Of a DNA stretch of 64,000 nucleotides, positions 42,420 through 50,789 are shown piece by piece (positions within the stretch are counted from its first letter, which is position 1; each line of letters opens with the position of its first letter). The notes beneath the pieces are model-generated. The model searched no databases. It was not told where the DNA came from and was given only the letters and a program-made list of their open reading frames with translations. Location: contig NZ_JAAIUV010000002.1 of the NCBI RefSeq assembly GCF_010975035.1, positions 62,001 to 126,000 on the forward strand, written 5' to 3'. The position numbers and the translations under genes are program-made. This DNA is from Neobacillus thermocopriae (GTDB taxonomy: Bacteria; Bacillota; Bacilli; Bacillales; Cytobacillaceae).

Positions 42420-43772
42420 ATGACTACAACAAAAGCAAAAAATGTACGTGAAACCGCATTAGAACTCCTGATTACAATTGAAAAAAATCAATCCTACAGT
42501 AATTTGCTGTTAAATCATGCCATTAAGAAAAACGAAATACCACAAAAAGATGTGGGATTATTAACAGAATTAATTTATGGAACATTACAGCGTAGAAAGG
42601 CTTTAGACTTTTATTTAAAGCCTTTTCTCAAAAATAGCAAAAAAATTGAAAAGTGGGTTCTCTACTTACTTAGGCTGACACTTTATCAAATGGTTTACCT
42701 TGATAAAATACCTGACAGAGCAGCAATTCATGAAGCGGTAGAAATTGCAAAAAAACGCGGACATAAGGGGATTGCAGGTTTAGTAAATGGGGTATTAAGA
42801 AATCTGCAACGCAATGGTCTACCATCTTTGGAACAGGTGAGGGACCCTATTGAAAAACTAGCTATTGAAACGAGTCATCCGGAATGGTTAGTAAAAAGAT
42901 GGGTCGAGCAATTTGGGTTTGAAAAAACAAAAGCCATGTGTGAGGTCAATCTAACTGCTCCTCTACAAACAGCAAGAGTCAATTTAACAAAAATTTCACG
43001 CGACGAATGCGTGACACTTCTTGAAAAGGAAGGTTTCCAAATTGAAAAAAGTCCTGTTATTCCTGAGGCAATTAAGGTTTTAAAAGGAAATTTAGCGTTT
43101 TCTAAAGCATTTAAGGAAGGACTTTTAACGATACAGGACGAAAGCTCTATGTTGGTGGCCCATGCTCTTGGCATTGAACAAAACGAATTGATTTTAGATG
43201 CTTGTGCAGCCCCTGGAGGTAAAACAACCCATATTGCTGAAATACTTAACGATACTGGGGAAGTTATATCTCTTGATCTCCATGAACACAAAGTAAAATT
43301 AATCAATGAAAATGCCTCACGTTTAGGACTGAGTAATGTAAAACCAATGGTAATGGACTCTAGACAGGCAGTTTGTCATTTTAAAAAGGAATCTTTTGAT
43401 AAAGTGTTGCTTGATGCTCCATGTTCAGGACTTGGCGTGATGAGAAGAAAACCGGATATGAAGTATACCAAGAAGGAACAAGATGTGTATCAGTTAAGTC
43501 AAATTCAGCAGGATCTTTTAAGTGCTGTAGCGCCTCTTGTTAAAAAAGGAGGTACGCTTGTCTACAGCACATGTACAGTAGATAAAGAGGAAAATGAACA
43601 AAATGTACGGCGATTTTTACAGGACCATCCAGAATTTGAAGGGTATTACTCTTTTATAAAGCGGATGCCTGAAGCAGTACAGCCACTTATTAATGGATTT
43701 GATTTGCAAATCTTCCCTCAGGACTTTGGCTCAGACGGATTTTATATAGCAGTATTAAAAAGGAAGGTGTAA
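42420..43772 (+). CDS. rsmB: 16S rRNA (cytosine967-C5)-methyltransferase RsmB
   Basis: RsmB methylates C967 of 16S rRNA using S-adenosylmethionine. The 450-residue protein has an N-terminal NusB-like RNA-binding domain (VRETALELLITIEKNQSYSNLLL) and a C-terminal methyltransferase domain. The SAM motif is LDACAAPGGKTTHIAE at about residues 259-274, and the catalytic Cys pair is LDAPCSGLGVMRRKPD and VYSTCTVDKEENE. ATG at 42420 lies one base after the fmt stop; GGAGACTAAC precedes it. It leads into rlmN with a 3-nt gap. Confidence 0.96.
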   Translation: MTTTKAKNVRETALELLITIEKNQSYSNLLLNHAIKKNEIPQKDVGLLTELIYGTLQRRKALDFYLKPFLKNSKKIEKWVLYLLRLTLYQMVYLDKIPDRAAIHEAVEIAKKRGHKGIAGLVNGVLRNLQRNGLPSLEQVRDPIEKLAIETSHPEWLVKRWVEQFGFEKTKAMCEVNLTAPLQTARVNLTKISRDECVTLLEKEGFQIEKSPVIPEAIKVLKGNLAFSKAFKEGLLTIQDESSMLVAHALGIEQNELILDACAAPGGKTTHIAEILNDTGEVISLDLHEHKVKLINENASRLGLSNVKPMVMDSRQAVCHFKKESFDKVLLDAPCSGLGVMRRKPDMKYTKKEQDVYQLSQIQQDLLSAVAPLVKKGGTLVYSTCTVDKEENEQNVRRFLQDHPEFEGYYSFIKRMPEAVQPLINGFDLQIFPQDFGSDGFYIAVLKRKV

Positions 43773-43775
43773 AGT

Positions 43776-44864
43776 TTGGAACAATCAATGACAACCGGGA
43801 CGAATACAGCATTGGAAAAAAAGAAGTCTATTTACTCTCTTGAATTACACGAATTAAAAGAGTGGCTTAAAGAACAAGGAGAAAAGCCATTTCGCGCTGA
43901 TCAAATCTTTGACTGGCTTTATAAAAAAAGAGTAGGCTCATTTGAAGAAATGAGCAATTTATCCAAAAGCTTGAGAGAGAAGCTTACGGCTCAATTTCAA
44001 ATTACTACATTGAATACGGTGGTTCAGCAATCATCTTCTGATGGCACGATAAAATTCTTGTTTGAGCTACAAGATGGTTATTCCATTGAAACGGTTCTTA
44101 TGCGTCATGATTATGGAAATTCTGTATGTGTTACAACACAGGTTGGCTGCCGGATTGGATGTACATTTTGTGCCTCAACACTTGGAGGATTAAAACGTCA
44201 TTTGGAGGCCGGGGAAATCGTGGCCCAAGTTGTAAAAGTCCAAAAGGCGCTGGATGAAACAAATGAGCGGGTAAGTTCAGTAGTCATCATGGGAATTGGT
44301 GAACCTTTTGATAATTATGATAACATGCTTTCGTTTTTAAAAATTATTAATCATGATAAAGGACTTAATATTGGCGCTCGTCATATTACAGTTTCTACAA
44401 GTGGTATTATTCCAAAAATTTATCAATTTGCTGACGAAAATATGCAAATTAATTTTGCAATTTCCTTACATGCACCGAATACAGAACTTAGAACTAGATT
44501 AATGCCAATTAATAAAGCATATAAACTAGATGACTTAATGAAAGCTGTAAGGTATTATATCGATAAGACTGGACGTCGTGTTAGCTTTGAATATGGACTC
44601 TTTGGTGGCGTTAATGATTCAGTAGCACATGCGGAGGAATTAGCAGATCTAATCAAGGGGCTAAAATGCCATGTGAATCTTATTCCGGTTAATTATGTAC
44701 CAGAAAGGGATTATGTACGAACGCCAAGAGATCAAATTTTTGCTTTTGAAAAGACACTTAAGAAACGCGGGATTAATGTAACTATTCGCCGTGAGCACGG
44801 TCATGATATCGATGCAGCTTGTGGACAGCTTCGTGCAAAGGAGCGAAAAGAGGAGACGATGTAA
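43776..44864 (+). CDS. rlmN: Dual-specificity RNA methyltransferase RlmN
   Basis: RlmN is a radical SAM enzyme that methylates C2 of A2503 in 23S rRNA and A37 of certain tRNAs. The 362-residue protein has the radical SAM CxxxCxxC motif CRIGCTFC (about residues 130-137), the SAM-binding [11 protein letters not shown] block, and a C-terminal conserved Cys within [14 protein letters not shown]. The start TTG at 43776 is preferred because AAGGAAGGTG ends about 6 nt before it; ATG 43788 would leave the site too far. It is the last gene before the PrpC-PrkC pair and is separated from prpC by 4 nt. Confidence 0.96.
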   Translation: MEQSMTTGTNTALEKKKSIYSLELHELKEWLKEQGEKPFRADQIFDWLYKKRVGSFEEMSNLSKSLREKLTAQFQITTLNTVVQQSSSDGTIKFLFELQDGYSIETVLMRHDYGNSVCVTTQVGCRIGCTFCASTLGGLKRHLEAGEIVAQVVKVQKALDETNERVSSVVIMGIGEPFDNYDNMLSFLKIINHDKGLNIGARHITVSTSGIIPKIYQFADENMQINFAISLHAPNTELRTRLMPINKAYKLDDLMKAVRYYIDKTGRRVSFEYGLFGGVNDSVAHAEELADLIKGLKCHVNLIPVNYVPERDYVRTPRDQIFAFEKTLKKRGINVTIRREHGHDIDAACGQLRAKERKEETM

Positions 44865-44868
44865 TAGT

Positions 44869-45624
44869 ATGAAAGCGGTATATCAAACAGACCGAGGGAA
44901 AGTTCGCGCTCATAATGAAGATGCAGGGGGCTTCTTTCTAAATCAAGATGGAAGCCTATTGGCTGTTGTTGCAGATGGAATGGGTGGACATCGTGCAGGA
45001 GATGTCGCCAGTGAAATGAGTGTTTCTAAGTTAAAAATAGAATGGGAAGCCTCAACTGGTATCAAGACGGCCGATGATGCTGAAAAATGGTTAAAAGCTC
45101 AAGTAACGGCAGTAAATGAACTTTTGTTTGAACATTCGAAATCACATGTGGAATGTGAAGGCATGGGAACGACACTTGTCGCAGCCATTACAACCAATCA
45201 TTTTGCAACGATCGTGAATATCGGTGACAGTCGCGGGTATTTACTAAATGAATCAGGGTTCAAACAAATCACGGAAGATCATTCCTTAGTCAATGAATTA
45301 GTTCGAAGTGGGCAAATTTCTAGAGAGGACGCAGAAAATCATCCAAGAAAAAATGTATTACTCCGTGCTTTAGGAACGGAAAAAACAGTGGAAATGGATA
45401 TTAAAACCGTTATTTTTGAAGAAGGAGATATCCTATTATTATGTTCAGACGGACTTTCTAATAAAGTTCCTGAAGAAGAGTTGAAAGAGATTTTATTAAA
45501 AGAAGAGGGGCTTGAACAAAGGGCAGAGACATTGATCTCACTTGCAAATGAAAATGGGGGAGAAGATAACATTACTTTGACTATTGTAGAGTTTTCTAAG
45601 CCCAGTGAGGGTGGTAATGAATGA
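44869..45624 (+). CDS. prpC: PP2C-type Ser/Thr protein phosphatase PrpC
   Basis: PrpC is the metal-dependent phosphatase that reverses phosphorylation by PrkC, including phosphorylation of elongation factors and RsgA. The 251-residue protein has the PP2C metal motifs QTDRGKVRAHNEDAG, VVADGMGGHRAGD (about residue 34-46), ATIVNIGDSRGYLL and a C-terminal LCSDGLSNKVP and GGEDNITLTIV. ATG at 44869 follows AGGAG (44851-44855), a rather long 13-nt spacing. It starts 4 nt after the rlmN stop and overlaps prkC by 4 nt. Confidence 0.97.
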   Translation: MKAVYQTDRGKVRAHNEDAGGFFLNQDGSLLAVVADGMGGHRAGDVASEMSVSKLKIEWEASTGIKTADDAEKWLKAQVTAVNELLFEHSKSHVECEGMGTTLVAAITTNHFATIVNIGDSRGYLLNESGFKQITEDHSLVNELVRSGQISREDAENHPRKNVLLRALGTEKTVEMDIKTVIFEEGDILLLCSDGLSNKVPEEELKEILLKEEGLEQRAETLISLANENGGEDNITLTIVEFSKPSEGGNE

Positions 45625-47594
45625 TGATTGGAAAAAGATTAAGTGGCCGCTATAAAATAATAGATATGATTGGCGGCGGTGGGATGGCCAATGTCTACTT
45701 AGCCCATGATATGATTCTTGATCGTGATGTGGCTGTCAAAATGCTGCGCATGGACTTTGCTAATGATGAAGAATTTATTAGAAGGTTTCGAAGAGAGGCA
45801 CAGTCAGCAACAAGTCTTGCCCACCCTAATATCGTTAATATTTATGATGTTGGTGAAGAAAACGATCTTTACTATATTGTCATGGAATATGTTGATGGAC
45901 AAACATTGAAACAATACATACAACAAAATTCACCTCTCAGGGTGGAAAAGGCACTTGAGATCATGAAGGAGCTTGCCTCCGCCATTTCCCATGCTCATCA
46001 AAATCATATTATCCACCGTGATATAAAACCGCAGAACATTCTCATTGATCATAATGGGAATGTAAAAATTACTGATTTTGGTATAGCCATGGCTTTAAGT
46101 GCAACAACCATTACTCAAACAAATTCCGTTTTAGGTTCCGTTCATTACCTATCTCCGGAGCAGGCCAGAGGAGGTATGGCTACCCGAAAATCGGATATTT
46201 ATTCACTTGGTATTGTGATGTTTGAGTTACTAACCGGTAGGCTTCCATTTTCAGGTGAATCTGCGGTATCTATCGCGCTAAAACATCTTCAATCGGAAAC
46301 ACCTTCTGTTAGAAGATGGAATCCCAATATACCACAGAGTGTAGAAAACATCGTTTTAAAAGCAACAGCAAAAGATCCATTCCATCGCTACAATAGCGTA
46401 GAAGAAATGGAAGAAGATTTATCAACAGCTCTTGACCCAGAGAGAATCAATGAACCAAAGTTCGTGATTCCAGTAGATGATGAAGCAACAAAGGCTATAC
46501 CGGTTATTACAGATGACAAACCATTACAAAATCTTGATCAAACCATTGTACACACTAGTGAAAAAATTAGTGAAGTACCTGAAAATAATGAGAAAAAAGA
46601 AAAGAATATCAAGAAAAAAAGGAAAAAATGGCCCATTGTTTTGGCATCTATATTTTTAATTGTGCTAATAGGTCTCTCTGCACTGTTATTACCTGAATTT
46701 TTCTCAGCAAAAGAAATTAAAATTCCTGATGTTTCAGGGATGAATGAAGGAGACGCGGTTTCAAAGTTAAAACTTGAAGGTCTAAACATTGGTAAAAAAA
46801 TAGAAATAAACGATGAGAATATTGATAAAGGCCTGGTTATTAAAACCGATCCTAAAGCCGGTACAACTGTGAAGGAAAATGCGAAGATTACCCTTTATAT
46901 TAGTTTAGGAAAAGAAGAATTCGAACTATCCGATTATACAGGGCAACAATATGAGGAGGTACTTCGTATATTAGAAAAGGAAAACTTCAAGAATATAGAA
47001 GTTACGGAGAAACATGATGAGAGTGCGCCTGGAACGATATTAAGCCAAAGTCCTTCCCCAGGGGAAAAGGTAATTCCGGAAGAAACGGTTTTAGAATTTG
47101 AGGTTAGTAAAGGGCCGGAAAAAATTATTCTTAGAGACTTAACTCAATACAATTTAAAGGGTGCTCAAGACTATGCTTTTTCGGAGGGATTGGAATTATC
47201 TGTATCGCAAGAGGTATTTCATGATACCATCCCACAAGGCATGATTATTTCTCAATCGCCTGAACCGGGAACAGAGCTCAATAAGGGTGACAAAGTAACA
47301 GTTGTAATATCAAAGGGAAAAGAAGAAAAACCACCTAAAGAAATTACGAAAGAAATAACAATTGATTACGAGCCACCTGTACCTGGTGAACCGGGACAAC
47401 AGCAAGAGGTTATTATTTATATCGACGATTTGAATCACAGTATGACAGAACCGGCAGAAACGTTTGTTATAACAGAAACAACAAGAAAACAAATTAAGCT
47501 GATAATTCCTTATGGAAAGAAAGCCGGATACAAGGTGATTAGAGATTCCAAAGTAATTGCTGAAGAAGTCATTAATTATGATGATACGGAGTAA
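45621..47594 (+). CDS. prkC: PASTA-domain Ser/Thr protein kinase PrkC
   Basis: PrkC is a membrane kinase whose external PASTA domains bind peptidoglycan fragments; in B. subtilis it signals spore germination and controls stationary-phase functions. The 657-residue protein has an N-terminal kinase (GGGGMANVYLA loop, DVAVKML catalytic Lys at about 40, HRDIKPQNILID, KITDFGIA, activation loop TTITQTNSVLGSVHYLSP). A Lys-rich linker precedes one TM helix at about 335-355, followed by three PASTA repeats (about 357-425, 426-492, 493-560). The C-terminal domain follows. ATG overlaps prpC's stop, so kinase and phosphatase are coupled. Confidence 0.98.
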   Translation: MMIGKRLSGRYKIIDMIGGGGMANVYLAHDMILDRDVAVKMLRMDFANDEEFIRRFRREAQSATSLAHPNIVNIYDVGEENDLYYIVMEYVDGQTLKQYIQQNSPLRVEKALEIMKELASAISHAHQNHIIHRDIKPQNILIDHNGNVKITDFGIAMALSATTITQTNSVLGSVHYLSPEQARGGMATRKSDIYSLGIVMFELLTGRLPFSGESAVSIALKHLQSETPSVRRWNPNIPQSVENIVLKATAKDPFHRYNSVEEMEEDLSTALDPERINEPKFVIPVDDEATKAIPVITDDKPLQNLDQTIVHTSEKISEVPENNEKKEKNIKKKRKKWPIVLASIFLIVLIGLSALLLPEFFSAKEIKIPDVSGMNEGDAVSKLKLEGLNIGKKIEINDENIDKGLVIKTDPKAGTTVKENAKITLYISLGKEEFELSDYTGQQYEEVLRILEKENFKNIEVTEKHDESAPGTILSQSPSPGEKVIPEETVLEFEVSKGPEKIILRDLTQYNLKGAQDYAFSEGLELSVSQEVFHDTIPQGMIISQSPEPGTELNKGDKVTVVISKGKEEKPPKEITKEITIDYEPPVPGEPGQQQEVIIYIDDLNHSMTEPAETFVITETTRKQIKLIIPYGKKAGYKVIRDSKVIAEEVINYDDTE

Positions 47595-47629
47595 ACCTTT
47601 GTGCGAAATAAAACTCAAGGAGGGTTGCT

Positions 47630-48511
47630 ATGCCTGAAGGGAAAATTGTTAAAGCATTAAGTGGTTTTTATTATGTACTTCATAATGATCAATTAATCCA
47701 ATGTCGTGGTAGAGGAGTGTTTAGAAAAAATAAAATTACACCACTTGTTGGGGATGAGGTAGTGTTTCAAGCAGAAAATGAACAGGAGGGCTATATATTA
47801 GAAATAAAGGATCGGAAAAATGAACTTGTTCGTCCTCCTATTGCTAATGTCGATCAAGCAATTCTCGTGTTTTCGGCAGTAAAACCTGATTTTAGTACAG
47901 CCCTATTAGACCGCTTTCTTGTTTTAGTTGAATTTAACCATATCGAACCCATTATTTGCATTTCCAAAATGGACTTAGCAAATGAAGAACAAATGGAAAT
48001 GATAATGAAGTATGCTGAACAATATCGCACAGCAGGATATAAAGTTATGTTAACCTCTTCTGAAACAGAAACAGGGATTGAACAGTTAATTCCACTTTTA
48101 GAAAATAAAATTTCTGTTTTTGCAGGACAGTCAGGTGTGGGTAAATCTTCATTACTGAATGTCCTACGACCTGATCTTGATTTAAAAACAAATGATATTT
48201 CCTCTCATTTGGGCAGAGGAAAGCACACTACAAGGCATGTGGAATTAATTTCTATCGGAAATGGATTAGTAGCAGATACACCGGGCTTTAGTTCATTAGA
48301 TTTTATCAATATAAATGCGGAGGATTTAACTGCTTGTTTTCCGGAATTGTTAAAGGCAAGTGAAAATTGTAAATTCCGTGGCTGTCTTCATATACATGAA
48401 CCAAAATGCGGAGTAAAACAAGGGGTGGAGTCAGGCGTGATTCCCTCCTATCGTTATGAACATTATGTGAATTTCCTGCAGGAAATTAAAGATAGAAAGC
48501 CGAGGTATTAA
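47630..48511 (+). CDS. rsgA: Ribosome small subunit biogenesis GTPase RsgA (CpgA/YloQ)
   Basis: RsgA is a circularly permuted GTPase that checks late 30S maturation; it is a PrkC substrate in Bacillus, consistent with its place beside prkC. The 293-residue protein has an N-terminal OB domain (about 1-65), the permuted GTPase with G4 (CISKMDLA), G1 GQSGVGKSSLLN at about residues 166-177 and G3 (ADTPGFSSLD). A zinc domain carries Cys and His in CKFRGCLHIHEPKCGVK. ATG at 47630 is preceded by CAAGGAGGG. rpe follows after 6 nt. Confidence 0.97.
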   Translation: MPEGKIVKALSGFYYVLHNDQLIQCRGRGVFRKNKITPLVGDEVVFQAENEQEGYILEIKDRKNELVRPPIANVDQAILVFSAVKPDFSTALLDRFLVLVEFNHIEPIICISKMDLANEEQMEMIMKYAEQYRTAGYKVMLTSSETETGIEQLIPLLENKISVFAGQSGVGKSSLLNVLRPDLDLKTNDISSHLGRGKHTTRHVELISIGNGLVADTPGFSSLDFININAEDLTACFPELLKASENCKFRGCLHIHEPKCGVKQGVESGVIPSYRYEHYVNFLQEIKDRKPRY

Positions 48512-48517
48512 ACAATT

Positions 48518-49162
48518 ATGGTTAAAATTGCACCATCTATACTATCAGCTGATTTTTCAAAATTAGGGGAAGAAATTTTAGCAGTTGAAAAAGTAGGGGC
48601 GGATTATATCCATGTGGACGTGATGGATGGACATTTTGTGCCAAATATAACGATTGGCCCTTTAATTGTTGAGTCCATTCGCCCCATTACAAAACTACCT
48701 TTAGATGTTCATTTAATGATTGAAAATCCAGACCAATATATTGAAGCTTTTGCGAAAGCAGGAGCGGATTATATTACTGTTCATGTAGAAGCATGTCGCC
48801 ATCTTCATCGAACGATTCAAATAATAAAATCATTTGGTGTCAAAGCAGGGGTAGTATTAAACCCAGCAACCCCGGTGGAATCCATTCAGCATATCATTGG
48901 GGAAGTCGATATGGTTCTCTTAATGACCGTAAATCCTGGTTTTGGAGGACAGAAATTTATCCCTGAAGTTCTTCCGAAAATTAAGAAGGTGAAAGAATTA
49001 GCAGAGAGTAAAGGTATAACAATTGAAATCGAAGTGGATGGCGGTGTAAATCCTGAGACGGCAAAACAATGTATCGAAGCAGGTGCTACTGTTTTAGTTG
49101 CTGGTTCAGCGATTTACAATCAAGAGGATTATCATAAGGCCATTTCATTAATTAGAGGATAA
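48518..49162 (+). CDS. rpe: Ribulose-phosphate 3-epimerase
   Basis: Rpe interconverts ribulose 5-phosphate and xylulose 5-phosphate in the pentose phosphate pathway. The 214-residue TIM barrel has [17 protein letters not shown], the metal-binding [15 protein letters not shown] with catalytic Asp, [30 protein letters not shown] and [21 protein letters not shown] containing the second catalytic Asp. ATG at 48518 is close to the rsgA stop; the ribosome binding site is weak. A small terminator follows, separating it from thiN. Confidence 0.97.
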   Translation: MVKIAPSILSADFSKLGEEILAVEKVGADYIHVDVMDGHFVPNITIGPLIVESIRPITKLPLDVHLMIENPDQYIEAFAKAGADYITVHVEACRHLHRTIQIIKSFGVKAGVVLNPATPVESIQHIIGEVDMVLLMTVNPGFGGQKFIPEVLPKIKKVKELAESKGITIEIEVDGGVNPETAKQCIEAGATVLVAGSAIYNQEDYHKAISLIRG

Positions 49163-49164
49163 TT

Positions 49165-49190
49165 AGCTGGGGTAATGACCCGGCTTTTTG
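49165..49190 (+). terminator. Short terminator between rpe and thiN
   Basis: AGCTGGG (49165-49171) pairs with CCCGGCT (49179-49185), including one G-U, loop of 7 nt, followed by TTTTTGCC. Probable partial terminator; thiN's ribosome binding site comes right after. Confidence 0.6.
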
Positions 49191-49213
49191 CCTATAAAGA
49201 AGGAGTTTTACAT

Positions 49214-49861
49214 ATGATCATTCATATTCTTGCAGGGGGACCTAAGGACCTTTTACCTGATTTAAGTGAATATACCGCTCAGAATGTTGTTTGGGTTGGT
49301 GTTGACCGAGGAGTATTTAACTTATTACAAAATAATATAAAACCTGTCATCGCATTTGGAGATTTTGATTCTATTACAAAGGAAGAAATGGCATTTATTG
49401 AGCGTATGGGAACAGAAATAAAACGGTATAAACCCGAAAAAGATGAGACAGACATGGAACTTGCCCTAAATTGGGCACTAGCTCAAAATCCAAAAATGAT
49501 TAGAATCTTTGGTGCAACTGGGGGAAGACTTGATCATCTTTTAGCCAATATTCAACTGCTCGTACCACCTCTAAAAGAAAACAAAGAAATTGAAATTAAT
49601 TTAATCGATCGCCACAATATTGTATTTGTAAAAGGACCGGGAAAATATAAGATTCATAAATTAAAAGAGAAAAAATACGTATCATTTGTTCCTCTTACAC
49701 TTTCTGTCTCAAATCTCACGCTTAAGGGCTTTAAATATCCTTTAGAAAATCGGCATATTCCACTAGGATCCACACTATGTATAAGTAATGAACTTATTAG
49801 TGATCATGGTACTTTTTCATTTTCTGATGGCATATTAATAGTGATAAGAAGTGATGATTAA
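49214..49861 (+). CDS. thiN: Thiamine pyrophosphokinase
   Basis: ThiN transfers pyrophosphate from ATP to thiamine to give thiamine pyrophosphate. The 215-residue protein has the N-terminal catalytic fold with VGVDRGVFNLLQNN, IAFGDFDSITKEE, and the metal/ATP block KDETDMELALNWAL, then IFGATGGRLDHLLANIQLL and a C-terminal thiamine-binding beta domain. ATG at 49214 has AAGGAG 8 nt upstream; the in-frame start at 49175 is in the terminator. Family length is 210-220 residues. It precedes spoVM by 110 nt. Confidence 0.94.
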   Translation: MIIHILAGGPKDLLPDLSEYTAQNVVWVGVDRGVFNLLQNNIKPVIAFGDFDSITKEEMAFIERMGTEIKRYKPEKDETDMELALNWALAQNPKMIRIFGATGGRLDHLLANIQLLVPPLKENKEIEINLIDRHNIVFVKGPGKYKIHKLKEKKYVSFVPLTLSVSNLTLKGFKYPLENRHIPLGSTLCISNELISDHGTFSFSDGILIVIRSDD

Positions 49862-49971
49862 TTGGACTTTCTAATTGGTACTGATTTCGTTTCCTCGAAT
49901 ATTATGGTAAGGGCTAGAAATTCGTTTGAATGAATAAGATTAGAGATGTGAGATTTGTGAGGAGGGACAGT
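49862..49971 (+). promoter_or_regulatory. spoVM upstream region with partial sigma-E-like element
   Basis: GAATATT (49897-49903) fits the sigma-E -35 KMATATT exactly, but no clear CATACAMT -10 is found at 14-16 bp downstream. spoVM is sigma-E-dependent in B. subtilis, so the -10 here must be degenerate or placed otherwise. I see nothing else in this stretch. Confidence 0.25.
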
Positions 49972-50055
49972 ATGAAATTTTATACGATTAAACTGCCAAA
50001 GTTTTTAGGCGGAATTGTCCGTGCGATGATTGGTGTGTTTAAGAAGAACGAATAA
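49972..50055 (+). CDS. spoVM: Stage V sporulation micropeptide SpoVM
   Basis: SpoVM is an amphipathic helix that recognises the positive curvature of the forespore membrane in the mother cell, anchors SpoIVA there and inhibits FtsH. The 27-residue peptide MKFYTIKLPKFLGGIVRA... matches the 26-residue B. subtilis protein almost exactly for the first 19 residues and then diverges (IGVFKKNE), with one extra residue. The conserved Pro9 is present. ATG at 49972 follows GAGGAGGG (about 6 nt). The gene is too short for most gene finders. Its position between thiN and rpmB is conserved. Confidence 0.96.
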   Translation: MKFYTIKLPKFLGGIVRAMIGVFKKNE

Positions 50056-50061
50056 ATAGTA

Positions 50062-50282
50062 AATGTTCTAAAATGCTCCTATTTATCTCATAAGTTAAGA
50101 GCAATTAATAAAAAACACAATCCTTCTTGTGAAGACAGTTAGGAAAAAGCCTATAATGTCTCATAGGAGGGATTTTTTTATGACAAAAAATCGTTCTCAT
50201 ATAAAATATCGATTCAAATGAATATAAATTAATGTTCTAAAAAAGAATAATGGTCAGGAACCATTTGATTAAGAAAGTTAGA
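50062..50282. other. Region between spoVM and rpmB: candidate promoter, short hairpins, 12-bp direct repeat
   Basis: AATGTTCTAAAA occurs at 50062-50073 and again at 50231-50242. Between them, TTGTGA (50128-50133) and TATAAT (50152-50157) form a possible promoter with an 18-bp spacer, with nested small stems CCTAT/ATAGG and AATCC/GGATT before a run of T. AATGGT/ACCATT (50249-50265) is a further small hairpin. Only a 13-codon ORF is present. Confidence 0.35.
50180..50221 (+). CDS. Possible 13-residue peptide ORF, unrecognised
   Basis: ATG at 50180 is preceded by a good Shine-Dalgarno (GGAGG at 50166-50170, 9 nt away) and opens a 13-codon frame ending in TGA: MTKNRSHIKYRFK, very basic. A possible promoter (TATAAT 50152-50157) lies just ahead. 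I do not recognise the peptide. It may be a chance ORF, a leader peptide, or the decayed start of a longer gene. The GGAGG and T-run can equally be read as part of a terminator of spoVM. Confidence is low. Confidence 0.2.
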   Translation: MTKNRSHIKYRFK

Positions 50283-50313
50283 GAAAAAAAAGAGCACCAC
50301 TAATGGATGCTCT
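50283..50313 (-). terminator. Intrinsic terminator of rpmB (minus strand)
   Basis: AGAGCA/TGCTCT (plus-strand 50291-50296 and 50308-50313) form a stem with CC/GG continuing inward. On the minus strand it is followed by eight T. The plus strand also has a short T-run on the other side, so it may be bidirectional. Confidence 0.82.
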
Positions 50314-50319
50314 AATTTT

Positions 50320-50508
50320 TTACACGCGTTCAACTTTACCAGATTTTAAAGCTCTTGCTGAAACCCATACACGCTTTGGTTTTCCATCAACAAGAATACG
50401 TACTTTTTGTAGGTTAGCACCCCATGTACGCTTATTTGCGTTCATAGCGTGAGAACGTGCGTTACCAGTGGAAGTTTTCTTTCCAGTTATAACACATTTA
50501 CGTGGCAT
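50320..50508 (-). CDS. rpmB: Ribosomal protein bL28
   Basis: bL28 is a 50S subunit protein. The 62-residue sequence matches the Bacillus protein: [57 protein letters not shown]. Only one Cys (residue 5) of the four used by zinc-binding L28 forms is present, so this is the zinc-independent (C-minus) type. It is encoded alone on the minus strand, with GGAGGG before the ATG and a terminator after. A minus-strand TATAAT (plus coordinates 50567-50572) may be its -10; no good -35 is seen. Confidence 0.97.
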   Translation of the reverse strand: MPRKCVITGKKTSTGNARSHAMNANKRTWGANLQKVRILVDGKPKRVWVSARALKSGKVERV

Positions 50509-50624
50509 AATGATTTCCCTCCTTAACTATCAAAAGCTATACCAATCTTTACAATTTTTTCATTTGATTATAGAAAAATGGCATAGCCAAATTTTCTAGT
50601 CTTAAGATACTTTAATAATTTATC

Positions 50625-50654
50625 ACACAACTTATATGATTGCAATAGTTGTGT
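50625..50654. repeat. Inverted repeat between rpmB and yloU promoters
   Basis: ACACAACT (50625-50632) and AGTTGTGT (50647-50654) are perfect 8-bp arms around 14 AT-rich bases. It lies in the divergent intergenic region between the rpmB -10 candidate and the yloU -35 candidate, and has no T-run. It resembles an operator or a leader hairpin more than a terminator; nothing known is matched. Confidence 0.45.
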
Positions 50655-50669
50655 TTCAAGAAAAAATCC

Positions 50670-50741
50670 TTGACATCAATAGTATATAAATGCTCTTATA
50701 GTAAAGGCAAGTATGACTTCCTTTATTTGAATTGCTATAGT
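50670..50741 (+). promoter_or_regulatory. Candidate promoter region of yloU-fakA
   Basis: TTGACA (50670-50675) is a perfect -35, but the hexamer 17-18 bp away is only TCTTAT (50694-50699). TATAGT at 50697-50702 would need a 21-bp spacer. A second TATAGT (50736-50741) has TATGAC (50712-50717) 18 bp before it. At least one of these probably drives yloU; I cannot choose. Confidence 0.35.
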
Positions 50742-50789
50742 AAAATTGAGTGTAGTCAAGGAGCAATCAAATAACAGGGGGAACGACTC

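Noticed and set aside
50128-50157. TTGTGA-18-TATAAT as a firm promoter
   Set aside because: It leads only to a 13-codon frame, and the same bases can be part of a hairpin; kept as a low-confidence observation only.
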